Shown piece after piece: positions 10,956-21,119 of a stretch of 64,000 bases of DNA; positions within the stretch are counted from its first letter, which is position 1, and each line of letters opens with the position of its first letter. Both the position numbers and the translations under genes were made by a program. Source of the stretch: Neostapfia colusana (lineage: Eukaryota > Streptophyta > Magnoliopsida > Poales > Poaceae); the NCBI GenBank assembly GCA_030760725.1, contig JASWHV010000012.1, positions 78,442,968 to 78,506,967 on the forward strand, given 5' to 3'. The notes under the pieces were generated by a model. The model made no database searches, had not been told where the DNA came from, and saw only the letters and a list, made by a program, of their open reading frames with translations.

Positions 10956-12573
10956 AAAGTGAACCGGAGCCCCGAGCTCCGATCTCCACCGAGCCCCACT
11001 AGACGATCTTCTTCGACGGCTCCTCGTAAAAGCAGGGGGCCGGTGCCAGCGTACTGCTTCTCATGCCATCGGGGGAGCAGCTCCGGTACGTGGTGTGTCT
11101 CAATTTTAAGGCAACCAACAACATAGCCGAATATGAAGCTCTCATCTTCGGCCTGAAGACGGCGCTGTCCCTCGGCGTCCGCCAGTTACTGGTCAAGGGC
11201 GACTCCCAGCTCATCATCAAGCAAGTCAAGGGAGAGTGCTCCTGCAATGACCCGCAACTGGCTGCTTACCTCCTCCACGTCCAGATGCTGGAGAAGGACT
11301 TCGTTGCCTTGAACCTGCGCCATGTACCATGCGCCGACAACGTCGTGGCTGATGGCATCTCAACGAAGGCCTCCACCGGAGCCCCTGTGCCCGAAGGAGA
11401 CTTTGAGAGGACGTTGCCGCGGCCCACAGCCCGGCCTGCCGAGCCGGGCGAAGTGGGTGAGACCAGCACCTCGAAGCTGGCGGTCCCGGCAGCCCTGCAA
11501 CCATGGTGCCCGCCAAGGATCATAAGCGTCACTGGGGACTCCGTGCTACCCAGCACTCAAGATCCAGAAGCTCAAGTAAGACCCGATGCATGGATCACGG
11601 AGATTCGGGACTACTTGAAAGACAATATCCTTCCTGATGAACATGCATCAGCTGAACGGATCGTGCGCATGGCTACGCTGGTAGAAGGGGATCTCTACTG
11701 GCGTGGCGCCAACCACGTCCTATTGCGGTGCATCACCCAGGAGGAAGGCTGCGACTTGCTCGCTGAGATCCATGGAGGCGAGTCCGGGAACCACGCTTCC
11801 TCACGCATGCTCATCGGTAAAACCTTCCGGCATGGCTTCTACTAGCCAACAGCACTCTAGGATGCCGTCAAGCTGGTCAAGAGATGAAAGGCGTGCCAGT
11901 TTCATGCCAAGCAGATCCACACACCGGCTCAGACGCTGCAGATGATCCCGCCCTCGTGGCCGTTCGCGTTATGGGGGTTGGACGTCCTGGGGCCATTCCC
12001 CAAAGTCGTTGGGGGATTCCGGTACCTCTACGTCGCCATTGACAAGTTCACCAAGTGGCCAGAAGCTACACCCGTCATCACCATCAACAAGCAATTCACA
12101 GTCAAGTTCATCAAGTCGATCGTCTGCGGGTTGGGGGTCCCGAACAGAACCATCACCGACAATGGGACCCAGTTCACCAGTGCAGCATTCCAAGACTACT
12201 ACGAAGATCTTGGCATCCAGGTGTGCTATGCCTCTGTTGCCCATTCAAAGAGCAACGGGCAGATCGAGAGGGCCAACGCTGAGATCCTTTGGGGCCTCAA
12301 GACCCGCACCTATGCCAGCTTGAAGAAACATGGTGCCAAGTGGGTCAACGAGCTTCCGAGCACACTGTGGGCTAGCCGGACATCCCTGAGCCGGGCCACT
12401 GGGGAGACACCCATCTTTATGGTCTACGGGGCCGAGGCCATGCTTCCCCCAGAAGTCACCATGGGGTCCCCTCGTGTCCGAGCCTACGACGAAGCCGAGC
12501 AGGACCAGCTCCGGCGTGAGGACATCGACCTCGTCAATGAGGCTCGACTGCAAGCAACGCTCCACAACGCACG
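10956..12573 (+). pseudogene. pol: Tat pol remnant: archaeal-type RNase H and integrase (outer element)
   Basis: One frame covers the second RNase H typical of Tat elements (FFDGSS, NNIAEYEALI, VKGDSQLI), a linker, the integrase zinc-finger region and the integrase core (WGLDVLGPF, TDNGTQF, SNGQIERANAE). In-frame stops occur at 11000, 11027, 11843 and 11885; the third is where a Trp codon is expected and the last is where a zinc-finger Cys is expected. The frame is cut at 12573 by the next Tat element and resumes at 19638. Upstream gag, protease, RT and the first RNase H are missing. The element is dead. Confidence 0.9.
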
Positions 12574-13904
12574 TGTCGGTACCCTCAATACCGGGTACCC
12601 CCACGCACAGGGTGAAACCGCCTAAGGACCTCGCCTCCTCCGCAGGGGCGAGCTCCGAAGGCACCACGTGTCCGGAAGGGCCGGAGCTCTCCTCTCCTCA
12701 GAGGATAGCTCCGGGCCTGCCACGTGGCCCAGAAGGCCGGACCTCCCCCCCCCCCCCCCCCCCCCCGCCGGGGCGAGCTCCGAAGGGTCCACGTGTCCAG
12801 TAGGGCCAGAGCTTCCCCCTCCCCTCGGAGGATAGCTCCGGGCCTGCCACGTGGCCTACAAGGCCAGACCTCGCCCCCTCGGCGGGGGTGAGCTCTGAAG
12901 GCGCCATGTGTCCAGCAGGGCCGGACCTCCCTCTCCTAAGGGGAGAGCTCCAGACCCGCCACGTGGCAAACTGAGCCGGACCTCCCCCCTCTGCGGGGAG
13001 AGCTCCAGAGGCTCCACGTGTCCTGCGGGGCTGGACCTCCCTCTTAGAGGAGAACTCTGGGCCCGCCACATGGCCAGCAGTAGCCGGACCTCCCCCCTCC
13101 GCGGGGACAGCTCCGAAGGCTCCACGTGTCCGCGGGGCCGGACCTCCCTCTCCTCAGAGGAGAGCTCCGGGCCCACCACGCGGCCAGCAGAGCGGCGCTG
13201 CCTGCCCCCACACGGTAGGCAGCAAGAGTAAAGACGCGCCATACCTTGCCCATACAAGGTATTCAAGACCCGCGCCTTCCCATGACGCGGAGACGCGGAG
13301 CACGCCTCTGTCAGGTGCCGTTGCGCTCAGTCACATCGCAGACTGGCGCGCCGTGTCAGAGCCTGCCCGCCAATAAACACAGCGACAAGACATCCCCTGC
13401 CGCCCTTGCCATCATCAACCACTACGACTAGCTTGCGACATGGGCAGGACGGCAGAACAAAGACTCGGAAGCCCTCGCCAGAGACAACTACCGGTGTAAC
13501 TGCAGAGACGGTAGATGGCAGGCAATCTCCCCGGGCCCACCTTGTAAGCCACCCGAGCCTTGGACTATAAAAGGCTCGGGTAGACAACGTTAGCAAGGGT
13601 TGGCACTCCAGCCATTCACACCCTTAGGTTAGAACTCTGTGAACTCGCACCCTAGACATCACTCACCCTCAAGCTCAGGACTCCGGTTATGAGCAGCAAG
13701 CAATACAGCGAGCACCTCTGCTCACCGTGGACGTAGGGTTTTACGCTCCGGCGGCCCGAACCACGTAACACTCGCCGTGTCAAGCTTCTCCCTCACTCGT
13801 CCCTAACGCTGAAGCTCTCCGCAAACGTCTAGCCCCTCCGAAAAAGAACCTCCGCGGGCTGCCCAGAGCAGGTCCGTGGGAAGTGTTGACCACACACTTT
13901 GACA
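12574..13904 (+). repeat. Tat-type LTR B3 (1331 bp), 5' LTR
   Basis: The ends are TGTCGGTACCC and CACTTTGACA. A repeat array with CCACGTGTCC and GCCACGTGGC cores spans about 12620-13190, and it contains a 22-base C run at 12745-12766. The TATA box CTATAAAAG (13565-13573) sits within an inverted repeat: ACCCGAGCCTT at 13551-13561 pairs with AAGGCTCGGGT at 13571-13581. Confidence 0.92.
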
Positions 13905-13906
13905 TT

Positions 13907-13924
13907 TGGCGCGCCAGGTAGGGG
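13907..13924 (+). promoter_or_regulatory. Primer binding site of the third Tat element
   Basis: TGGCGCGCCAGGTAGGGG follows two bases after the 5' LTR, where a tRNA 3' end primes minus-strand synthesis. The TGG start fits a tRNA CCA end. I believe this class pairs with a tRNA-Arg, but that is from memory. Confidence 0.8.
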
Positions 13925-13959
13925 CTTTTCCCTTCCGCGACGAGTTTTTGCCAGCGAAG

Positions 13960-15343
13960 ATGACCAAGCTTCCTTCAGCGGCAAGCTCTCCTCCCCCGCA
14001 TTCACGACGGACCGTGACTAGCGGGGACTACGTCTCGACGCACTCTAGACAGAGTGTGTCGGCACAAGCTGGAAGCCAGCAGCCAACTCCGGCAGCGCCG
14101 ACTCCGGCAACGCAGGCTCCAGCTAGCGTGAGATCTTCTGCAGCGCTGAGCGTCCCCCACGGGGGCGCGCTAGCTGCAGCAAGAGCGCTACTGCACAATC
14201 CACCTGCTGGGGACGCGCCTCAGTCAGCGACCCAGCAGTGGATTCGTGAGGTAGACCGTCTCGTCGTCGCCGCTGCAAACCCTCGACTTCGGCGGGGACG
14301 ACGCTCCGGCCAACCGGCTGTGTCGCTGACGCGCACGCCAACGGTTGACGGGCATACAGCGGATTCCAGCTCCACCAGGCTCCCATCGACGGACCTGAGG
14401 ACAGAGCTGGAACGATGCCACTTGGGCCAAGATGCCCGAGTGTTCCTCGAGCGACGACAATAAAGGCGTCGCAGCCAAGAGGCCAGCGATAGCATGACGT
14501 CTGCCTCGACCCGGCCTGAGGCGCAGACTTTCGCCATGCGATCTCTGCCCCAGGCATACGCCACGCAGCATATGCCACAGCCATATGCCCTGCAAACGGC
14601 GCCCCCGGTCTATGGCGCAGCCTTGCCCATATCGGGGTGCACTGTGCCAGCAGCAAAACCAAGCGTTCGCGGCACCAACGCCTGCGGCAACAGGAGCAGG
14701 ATGTGTGGCCCTGGCGCCCCACCTTCGCCTCGCAAGGTGGCCGTGCAAGTTTTGGCCGCACCTGCCCGAGAAGTACGACGGCAGCGTCAACCCGGCGGAG
14801 TTCCTCCAGATCTACTCCACCGCCATCCTTGCTGCAGGAGGGGACGAGGCCGTCATGGCCAACTACTTCCCCGTCGCCTTGACCGGCCCAGCCCGGTCTT
14901 GGCTCATGAACCTCCCCAGGGGTTCCATAACCTCCTGGGGAGAGCTCTGCGGGCAGTTCACCGCCAACTTCGGCAGCTCCTACACCTGGCCTGGCACGGA
15001 GCTCGACCTCCACGCCATCCAGCAACAACCTGGAGAGACGCTGCGCTCCTTCATCCAGCGGTTCTCCCAGGTACGCAACAGCATCCCGCACATTCAATGT
15101 GCTTCTGTGGTGGTGGCGTTCCGGCAGGGTGTCCGGGACGAGAAGATGCTCGAGAAGTTGGCCACCAGGGAGGTGCAAGACATCTCGGAGCTCTTCAGCC
15201 TGGCGGACACGTGCGCTAGAGCAGAAGACGGGCGTCATTGGCACTCACTGCCAGCCTCCGAAGCTGGAAGACAGCCCGAAGACGGCGGAGTTCAAGCTGA
15301 GCTCCCGACCACGTCAGACAGTCAAGAGCCAAGCACCGACTGA
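13960..15343 (+). pseudogene. gag: Tat gag, frameshifted
   Basis: The gag start (MTKLPSAASSPP) opens at 13960, 36 bases after the primer site, and runs to a TAA at 14463 through a Pro/Ala/Ser-rich N-terminus. The conserved retrotransposon gag core follows in another frame (ORF 14585-15343): PEKYDGSVNPAEFLQIY, WLMNLPRGSITSW, ETLRSFIQRFSQVRN and VAFRQGVRDEKMLEKL. At least one frameshift therefore lies between about 14463 and 14720. No zinc knuckle or protease follows; the sequence passes straight into RNase H remnants, so a deletion has removed the middle of pol. Confidence 0.88.
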
Positions 15344-16330
15344 CTACGTGGTCAGGTGGACACCACCACCAAGAATCCCAGGGGGGGCCCTGAAGATGGA
15401 GAACCAGAGCCCCGAGCATCGGTCTTCACCGAGCCCCACTGGACGTTCTACCTCGACGGCGTGCTGCTCCTCATGCCAACAGGGGAGCGGTTTGGGTACC
15501 TTGGACCTGTGCCATGTACCGCGCGCCGACGACACCGTCGCCAACAACCTGAAAGCGAAGGTCTCCACCGGATCCCCGGAGCTCCAAGGAGCCTTCGAAG
15601 GGACGTTGCTATGACTCACAGCCCGGAGTGCCGACCGGGCAAAGGGGGCGAGACCAGCACCTCGAAGCTGGTGGTCCCGGCGGCCATGCAGCCATGGTGC
15701 CAGCCAAAGGATCGTATGCGCCTTGGGGACTCCGTGCTACCCAGCGCCCAAGATCCAGAAGCTCAAGTAGTCCCGATGCATGGACCACGGAGGTCCGGGA
15801 CTCCTTGAAAGACATCCTTCCTGATGAACGTGCATTCGCTGAACGGATTGTGCGGATGGCTAAGTGCTACGCGCTGGTATCTTTACTGGCGTGGCGCCAC
15901 GGCATCCTATTGCGGTGCATAACCCAGGAGAAAGGCTGCGACCAGCTCGCAGTAATCCACGGAGGCGAGTGCTGGGAACGCTCATCGTCCCGCACGCTTG
16001 TCGGTTAAGCCATCCGGCATGGATCCTACTGACCGAGAGCCACCTGGACGCCGTCAAACCGGTTAGTAGATGCAATGCGTGCCAGGTCCACGCCGAGCAG
16101 ACCCACACAACCGGTGCAGATGCCACACCCAGAGCCGTCGGGGGATACCGGCTCCTCTATGTCGAGGGCCAGCCGGACTTCCCAGGGCCGGATCACGGGA
16201 ATTACCCTTCTACATGGTGTGCGAGGCCGAAGCCATGCTTCCCCCTGAGATCGCCATGGGGGTCCCCCCGTGTCCGAGAGTACGACGAAGCCACGCATGA
16301 CCCACTCTGCGTGAGGACATCTACCTCGTC
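15344..16330 (+). pseudogene. Scrambled RNase H/integrase remnant of the third Tat element
   Basis: Fragments in changing frames match the outer element: TEPHWTFYLDG (RNase H start), then a jump to LCHVPRADDTVANN (RNase H end), the linker GETSTSKLVVPAA, the integrase zinc-finger region at about 15840-16070, and FYMVCEAEAMLPPE near 16200-16245 (integrase end). The RNase H middle and the integrase D,D,E core are deleted. There is no usable reading frame. Confidence 0.82.
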
Positions 16331-17020
16331 ATCGAGGCAAGATGGCAAGCCACGCTCCGGATCGCACGGAACCGGTGGGCCCCAGCGCTACCACTGTCGT
16401 TCCATGCATGGGAGCCCAGGACAGGCGCTCCGATGCTACCCCAGTAAGTTCACCATGCTTACTTAGGTGTTTATTTAAATTACGCATTAATTTATATGAT
16501 CACCTCCCCACGCTCTAGACAGTGTACATCCATTGTACACTCGGTTCCTCTTTCCTGATCTCATGCATAGTCGATATTTGCCATCCTGCTGAATGCGGTA
16601 GTGCTTGGGGTACCTGCCAGAGGCCCGGGGGCCTTTGGACCTCCCCCTGTAAGGGTACTGTAACGTCAGTTGGTCTCCTCCAGAAAAAGACCTACGCCAG
16701 GCCGGGGGGTCAGGAGCCTTGCTTTGCCCAGTCCTGCACCCAAAGCATGCGCACTCTGCCCCCAGCGCTACGGTCTGAGTACTAGGGGGCCGGACGGTAA
16801 CACCCTGACTAGGGCTGGGGGCCAAACCTCCGGGACCAAGTGCACTGGATTACCAAAGCCCCGTATTCCGGCCCGGGACAGTAAGCCAAATGAGACTAAG
16901 GGACAGGAAAGGAGGACCTCTGAGCAGTACCGGACCTCACGCCCTTCGCTGGCCTGAGCTCTGATGACCTTCGGACCTCACGCCCTCCGTGGGCCTGAGC
17001 TCCGATGACTTCCGGACTTC
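16331..17020 (+). other. 3' untranslated region of the third Tat element
   Basis: This is non-coding. Bases 16730-16900 match 20470-20650 of the outer element, showing a shared 3' region. The final part passes into degenerate units of the tandem array. Open frames here are not conserved between the two elements. Confidence 0.65.
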
Positions 17021-18180
17021 CGCCCTCCGTGGGCCTGAGCTCCGATGACTTCCAGACCTCCGCCCCCGCAGCTGGGCAGAGCTCCGATGCCAGCCCTTGC
17101 CCTCCTTTCAGAGGCGAGCCCTGATGCCGGACCTCACGCCCTCCGTGGGCCTGAGCTCCGATGACTTTCGGACCTCCGCCCTCACAGATGGGCCGAGCTC
17201 CGATGGCAACCCTCGCCCTCCTTATAGAGGTGAGCCCTGATGTTGGACCTCACGCCCTCCGTGGGCCTGAGCTCCGATGACTTCCGGACCTCCGCCCCCA
17301 CAGCTGGGCTGAGTTCCGAGGCCAGCCCTCGCCCTCCTTTCAGAGGCGAGCCCTGATGCCGGACCTCACGCCCTCCGTGGGCCAGAGCTCCGATGACTTC
17401 TGGACCTCTGCCCCCACAGCTGGGCCGAGCTCCGATGCCAGCCCTCGCCCTCCTTTCAGAGGCGAACCCTGATGCCGGACCTCACGCCCTCCGTGGGCCT
17501 GAGCTCCGATGACTTCCGGACCTCCGCCCCACAGCTGGGCAAAGTTCCGATGCCAGCCCTCGCCCTCCTTTCAGAGGCGAGCCCTGATGCCGGACCTCAC
17601 GCCCTCCGTGGGCCTGAGCTCCGATGACTTCAGGACCTCCGCCCCCACAGCTGGGCCGAGCTCCGAGGCCAGTCCTCGCCCTCCGTTCAGAGGTGAGCCC
17701 TTATGCCGGACCTCACGCCCTCCGTGGGCCTGAGCTCCGATGACTTCTGGACCTCTGCCCCCACAGCTGGGCCTAGCTCCGAGGCAAGCCCTCGCCCTCC
17801 TTTCAGAGGCGAGCCCTGATGCCGGACCTCACGCCCTCCGTGGGCCTGAGCTCCGATGACTTTCGGACCTCCGCCCCCACAGCTGGGCCGAGCTCCGAGG
17901 CCAGCCCTTGCCCTCCTTTCAGAGGCGAGCCCTGATGCCGGACCTCACGCCCTACATGGGCCTGAGCTCCGATGACTTCCAGACCTCCGCCCCCACAGCT
18001 GGGTCGAGCTCCGATGCCAGCCCTCGCCCTCCTTTCAGAGGCGTGCCCTGATGCCAGACCTCACGCCCTCCGTGGGCCTGAGCTTCGATGACTTCCGGAC
18101 CTCCGCCCCCACAGCAGGGCTGAGCTCCGATGCCAGGGTTCACCCTCTCCTCAGAAGCTGAACTCTGAAGCCGTCGAGAC
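17021..18180 (+). repeat. 116 bp tandem array in the Tat 3' region, about nine units
   Basis: The motif CGCCCTCCGTGGGC (one unit, at 17948, reads CGCCCTACATGGGC) recurs with starts at 17137, 17253, 17369, 17485, 17600, 17716, 17832, 17948 and 18064, a period of 116 (once 115). Each unit holds three related sub-units of about 39 bp, each ending in GAGCTCCGATG or GAGCCCTGATG. Degenerate partial units precede 17137. It is a GC-rich minisatellite in the untranslated 3' region. Confidence 0.9.
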
Positions 18181-18279
18181 CCTATCAGCACAGGGAATAC
18201 TCAAGACAAGGAAGTGCGCAGAAAGAAGAAGGCCCCACCTCGAGATCGTTACCTCCCCCGAGGTGGGCCCAAGGGCCAC
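18181..18279 (+). other. Pre-LTR segment and polypurine tract, third Tat element
   Basis: The segment ends GGTGGGCCCAAGGGCCAC directly before the LTR start at 18280 and is similar to 8790-8861 before LTR B1. The purine-rich tract is the likely plus-strand primer. Confidence 0.65.
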
Positions 18280-19632
18280 TGTCGGTACCCTCAGTACCGG
18301 GTACCCCCGCGCACAGGATGAAACCGCCTAAGGACCTCGCCCCCTACGCAGGGGAAAGCTGCGAAGGCACCACGTGTCCGGCAGGGCCGGAGCTCTCCTC
18401 TCCTTAGAGGATAGCTCCAGGCCTGCCACGTGGCCCAGAAGGCCGGACCTCACCCCCTCCACCGGGGCGAGCTCCGAAGGAGCCACGTGTCCAGTAGGGC
18501 CGGAGCTCCCCCCCCCCCCCCCCCCCCCCGCTCGGAGGATAGCTCCGGGCCTGCCACGTGGCCTAGAAGGCCAGACCTCACCCCCTCCGCGGGGGTGAGC
18601 TTCGAAGGCGCCATGTGTCCAGCGGGGCCGGACCTCCCTCTACTCAGAGGAGAGCTCCGGACCCGCCACGTGGCCAACTGAGCCGGACCTCCCCCCTCTG
18701 CGGGGAGAGCTCCGGAGGCTCCACGTATCCTGCGGAGCCGGATCTCCCTCTCAGAGGAGAGCTCCGGGTCTGCCCCGTGGCCAGCAGCAGTCGGACCTCC
18801 CCCCTCCGCGGGGAGAGCTCCGATGGCTCCACGTGTCCCGCGGGGCCGGACCTCCCTCTCCTCAGAGGAGAGCTCCGGGCCCGCCATGTGGCTAGCAGAG
18901 CGGCGCTGCCTCCCCCCACGCGGTAGGCAGCAAGAGTAAAGATGCGCCATACCTTGCCGGTACAAGGTATTCAAGACCTGCGCCTTCCCAAGACGCGGAG
19001 ACACGGAGCACGCCTCTGTCAGGTGCCGTTGCGCCCAGTCACATCACAGACTGGCGCGCCGTGTCAGAGCCTGCCTGCCAATAAACACTGCGACAAGACA
19101 TCCCCTACCGCCTCTGCCATCATCAACCACTACGACTAGCTTGCGGCATGGGCAGGACGGCAGAACGAAGACTCGGAAGCCGTCGCCAGAGACAACTACC
19201 GGCGTAACTGCAGATACGGTAGATGGCAGGCAATCTCCCCGGGACCACCTGTCGGGTCCCGGGCCCACCTTGTAAGCCACCCGAGCCTTGGACTATAAAA
19301 GGCTCAGGTAGGCAACGTTAGCAAGGGTTGGCACTCCAGCCATTCGCACCCTTAGGTTCGAACTCTGTGAACTCGCACCCTAGACATCACTCACCCTCAA
19401 GCTCAGGACTCCGGTTTTGAGCAGCAAGCAATACAGCGAACACCTCTGCTCACCGTGGACGTAGGGTTTTACGCTCCGGCGGCCCAAACCACGTAAAACT
19501 CGCCGTGTCAAGATTCTCCCTCACTCGTCCCTAACGCTGAAGCTCTCCGCAAGCGTCTATCCCCTCCGAAAAAGAACCTCCACAGACTGCCCAGAGCAGG
19601 TCCTGGGGAAGTGTTGACCACACACTTCGACA
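18280..19632 (+). repeat. Tat-type LTR B4 (1353 bp), 3' LTR
   Basis: The ends are TGTCGGTACCC and CACTTCGACA, and the target duplication GCACG follows. The G-box repeat array spans about 18330-18895. A 22-base C run lies at 18508-18529, at a different unit from the C run in the 5' LTR. The TATA box CTATAAAAG is at 19293-19301. Repeat content and single bases differ from B3, so this insertion is older than element 3. Confidence 0.92.
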
Positions 19633-19637
19633 GCACG

Positions 19638-19881
19638 GTACTGGCAGGCGCTCCGGCGCTACCACGAGAGGTCCGTGCGTGTCCGGGAGCAAAAAGAAGG
19701 CGACCTGGTGCTGCGGCGCATACTTTCTCACAAAGGGACCAACAGACTCTCCCCCAGCTAGGAAGGTCCCTTCCGAGTCATGAAAGTTTGCCGCCCCGGG
19801 TGTGTGCGCCTTTCCACCGACGATGGGGACCTGCTCCCAAACCCTTGGAACATAGAACATCTCCGTAAGTTCTATCCCTAG
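19638..19881 (+). pseudogene. Integrase C-terminus of the outer Tat element
   Basis: The frame resumes after the third Tat element and its target duplication. It reads the Tat integrase tail: EGDLVLRR, then EGPFRVMKV, then NPWNIEHLRKFYP, and ends at TAG 19879-19881. An in-frame TAG at 19759-19761 replaces the Trp usually found before EGPF. It belongs to the pol remnant at 10956-12573. Confidence 0.9.
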
Positions 19882-20929
19882 AGCAGTAGTAGGACAATTT
19901 TTTTCTTTCTGTAATAGACCCCATAAAGCCCAGGAACAGCGCTCGGAGCAGCTAAGCCCCAGGGGGTTGTCCAGGACTACGTCCAGCTTGGCTTGGTTCC
20001 GTACCCTAAGCGTGTAGGCCCTTGCCCCCCCTCATAATGGGGTGGGTCGTTGCCTCCATGTATAGCCTGCCTTCCTTCTATGGATGATTATATAGAAAGA
20101 ATCTTGTCCTATCACGCTCTTACTTATGTGTTCATTTAAAGTACGCATTAATTTTTTTATGATCACACCTCCCCTTGCTCAAAAACAGTGTATGCTCATC
20201 GTACACTAAGCTCTCTTTTCCCACTCTCATCCATAGTCGGCATTTGCTATCCTACCGAAGGCGGTCGTGCTTGAGGTACCTACCGATGGCCAGGGGGCCT
20301 CTCGGACCTCCCCCAGTCAGGTGTTGCGACGCTAGTTGGTCACCTCTAGGAAAAACCTGCGCCGTGCATGGGAGGTCCAGGGTGCGTAGCCTGCTTTGCC
20401 TGGTTCCATACCCAAAGCATGCGCACTCTGCCCTTCGGAGGTCTAGGGTGTACAGCCTGCTTGGCCAGGTTCCGTACCCAAAGCGTGTGCACTCTGCCTC
20501 CCCGACGTTACGGTCCAGTACTAGGGGCCAGACGGTTGTACCATGACCTCGGAGAGAGCCGGACCTCCGGTGCCGGGCGCACTGAATTGCCCAAGCCCCG
20601 TATACCGGTCTAGGACCGTAAACCAAATAAGACTAAGAGACAGTGAAGGGAGAGCCCCCGAGGAGAATTACGGTTCCCCTATTTGTGTGCAGGACCTCCT
20701 GAGAGGCCTCCCGGACCACCGGAGCCGGGGTCCCAGCACCGCTGTGCTCCGGGCGGACAGGGGGGCCCTGACCTTAGCTCCCCCGTAGGAAAGTGGTAGG
20801 TGCGCCCAAACAATTGGCTACACCTACCACGGGGCCACTACGGGGACTGCACAAGGGAGGACCGGAGCACCCAGCGGTACTGGAGTCCTAGGGCTTCTGA
20901 AGACCGGAGCTCCTGACTCCAACCAAAGA
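19882..20929 (+). other. 3' untranslated region of the outer Tat element
   Basis: This is non-coding. It includes a tandem duplication of about 66 bp (20374-20439 and 20440-20505), each copy with TAGCCTGCTT or CAGCCTGCTT and CCCAAAGC motifs, and a stretch from about 20470 to 20650 shared with 16730-16900. No open frame is supported. Confidence 0.6.
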
Positions 20930-21119
20930 CCAGAAGGGCCGGACCTCGCCCCCTCCGCAGGGGCGAGCTCCGAAGGCTCCACGTGTCTAGTGGGGACGGA
21001 GCTCCCCCTCTCCTCAAAGGAGAGCTCCGGGCCCGCCACATGGCAAGCAGAGCCGGACCTCCCCCCCCCCCCTCCTCGGGGGTGAGCTCCGAAGGCTCCA
21101 CGTGTCCAGCGGGGACGGA
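20930..21119 (+). repeat. Tat LTR-like repeat units, truncated by element 2
   Basis: The units carry CCACGTGTC and GCCACATGGC cores as in the LTR arrays, and a C run at about 21059-21072. There is no LTR start, so either the 3' LTR is truncated at its 5' side or the units extend into the 3' region. Element 2 interrupts it at 21120; the remainder would lie beyond element 2 and is lost at the assembly gap. Confidence 0.6.

Larger units (their letters stand above)
12574..19632 (+). mobile_element. Third Tat-type element inserted in the outer Tat integrase
   Basis: Both LTRs (12574-13904 and 18280-19632) are flanked by GCACG at 12569-12573 and 19633-19637, a perfect 5 bp target duplication. Removing the element restores the outer integrase frame. 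The internal region has a primer site, gag in two frames, a scrambled RNase H/integrase remnant and a 3' region with a 116 bp tandem array. It lacks protease, RT and the first RNase H, so it must have been mobilised in trans or deleted after insertion. Confidence 0.95.

Noticed and set aside
14123..15244. Open minus-strand frame of 373 codons
   Set aside because: It lies opposite the Tat gag in GC-rich DNA. The plus strand carries recognisable gag motifs and the minus frame resembles no known Tat antisense product.
17021..18180. Regular repeats considered as a CRISPR array
   Set aside because: Units are directly adjacent 116 bp tandem repeats with no unique spacers, inside a plant retrotransposon.
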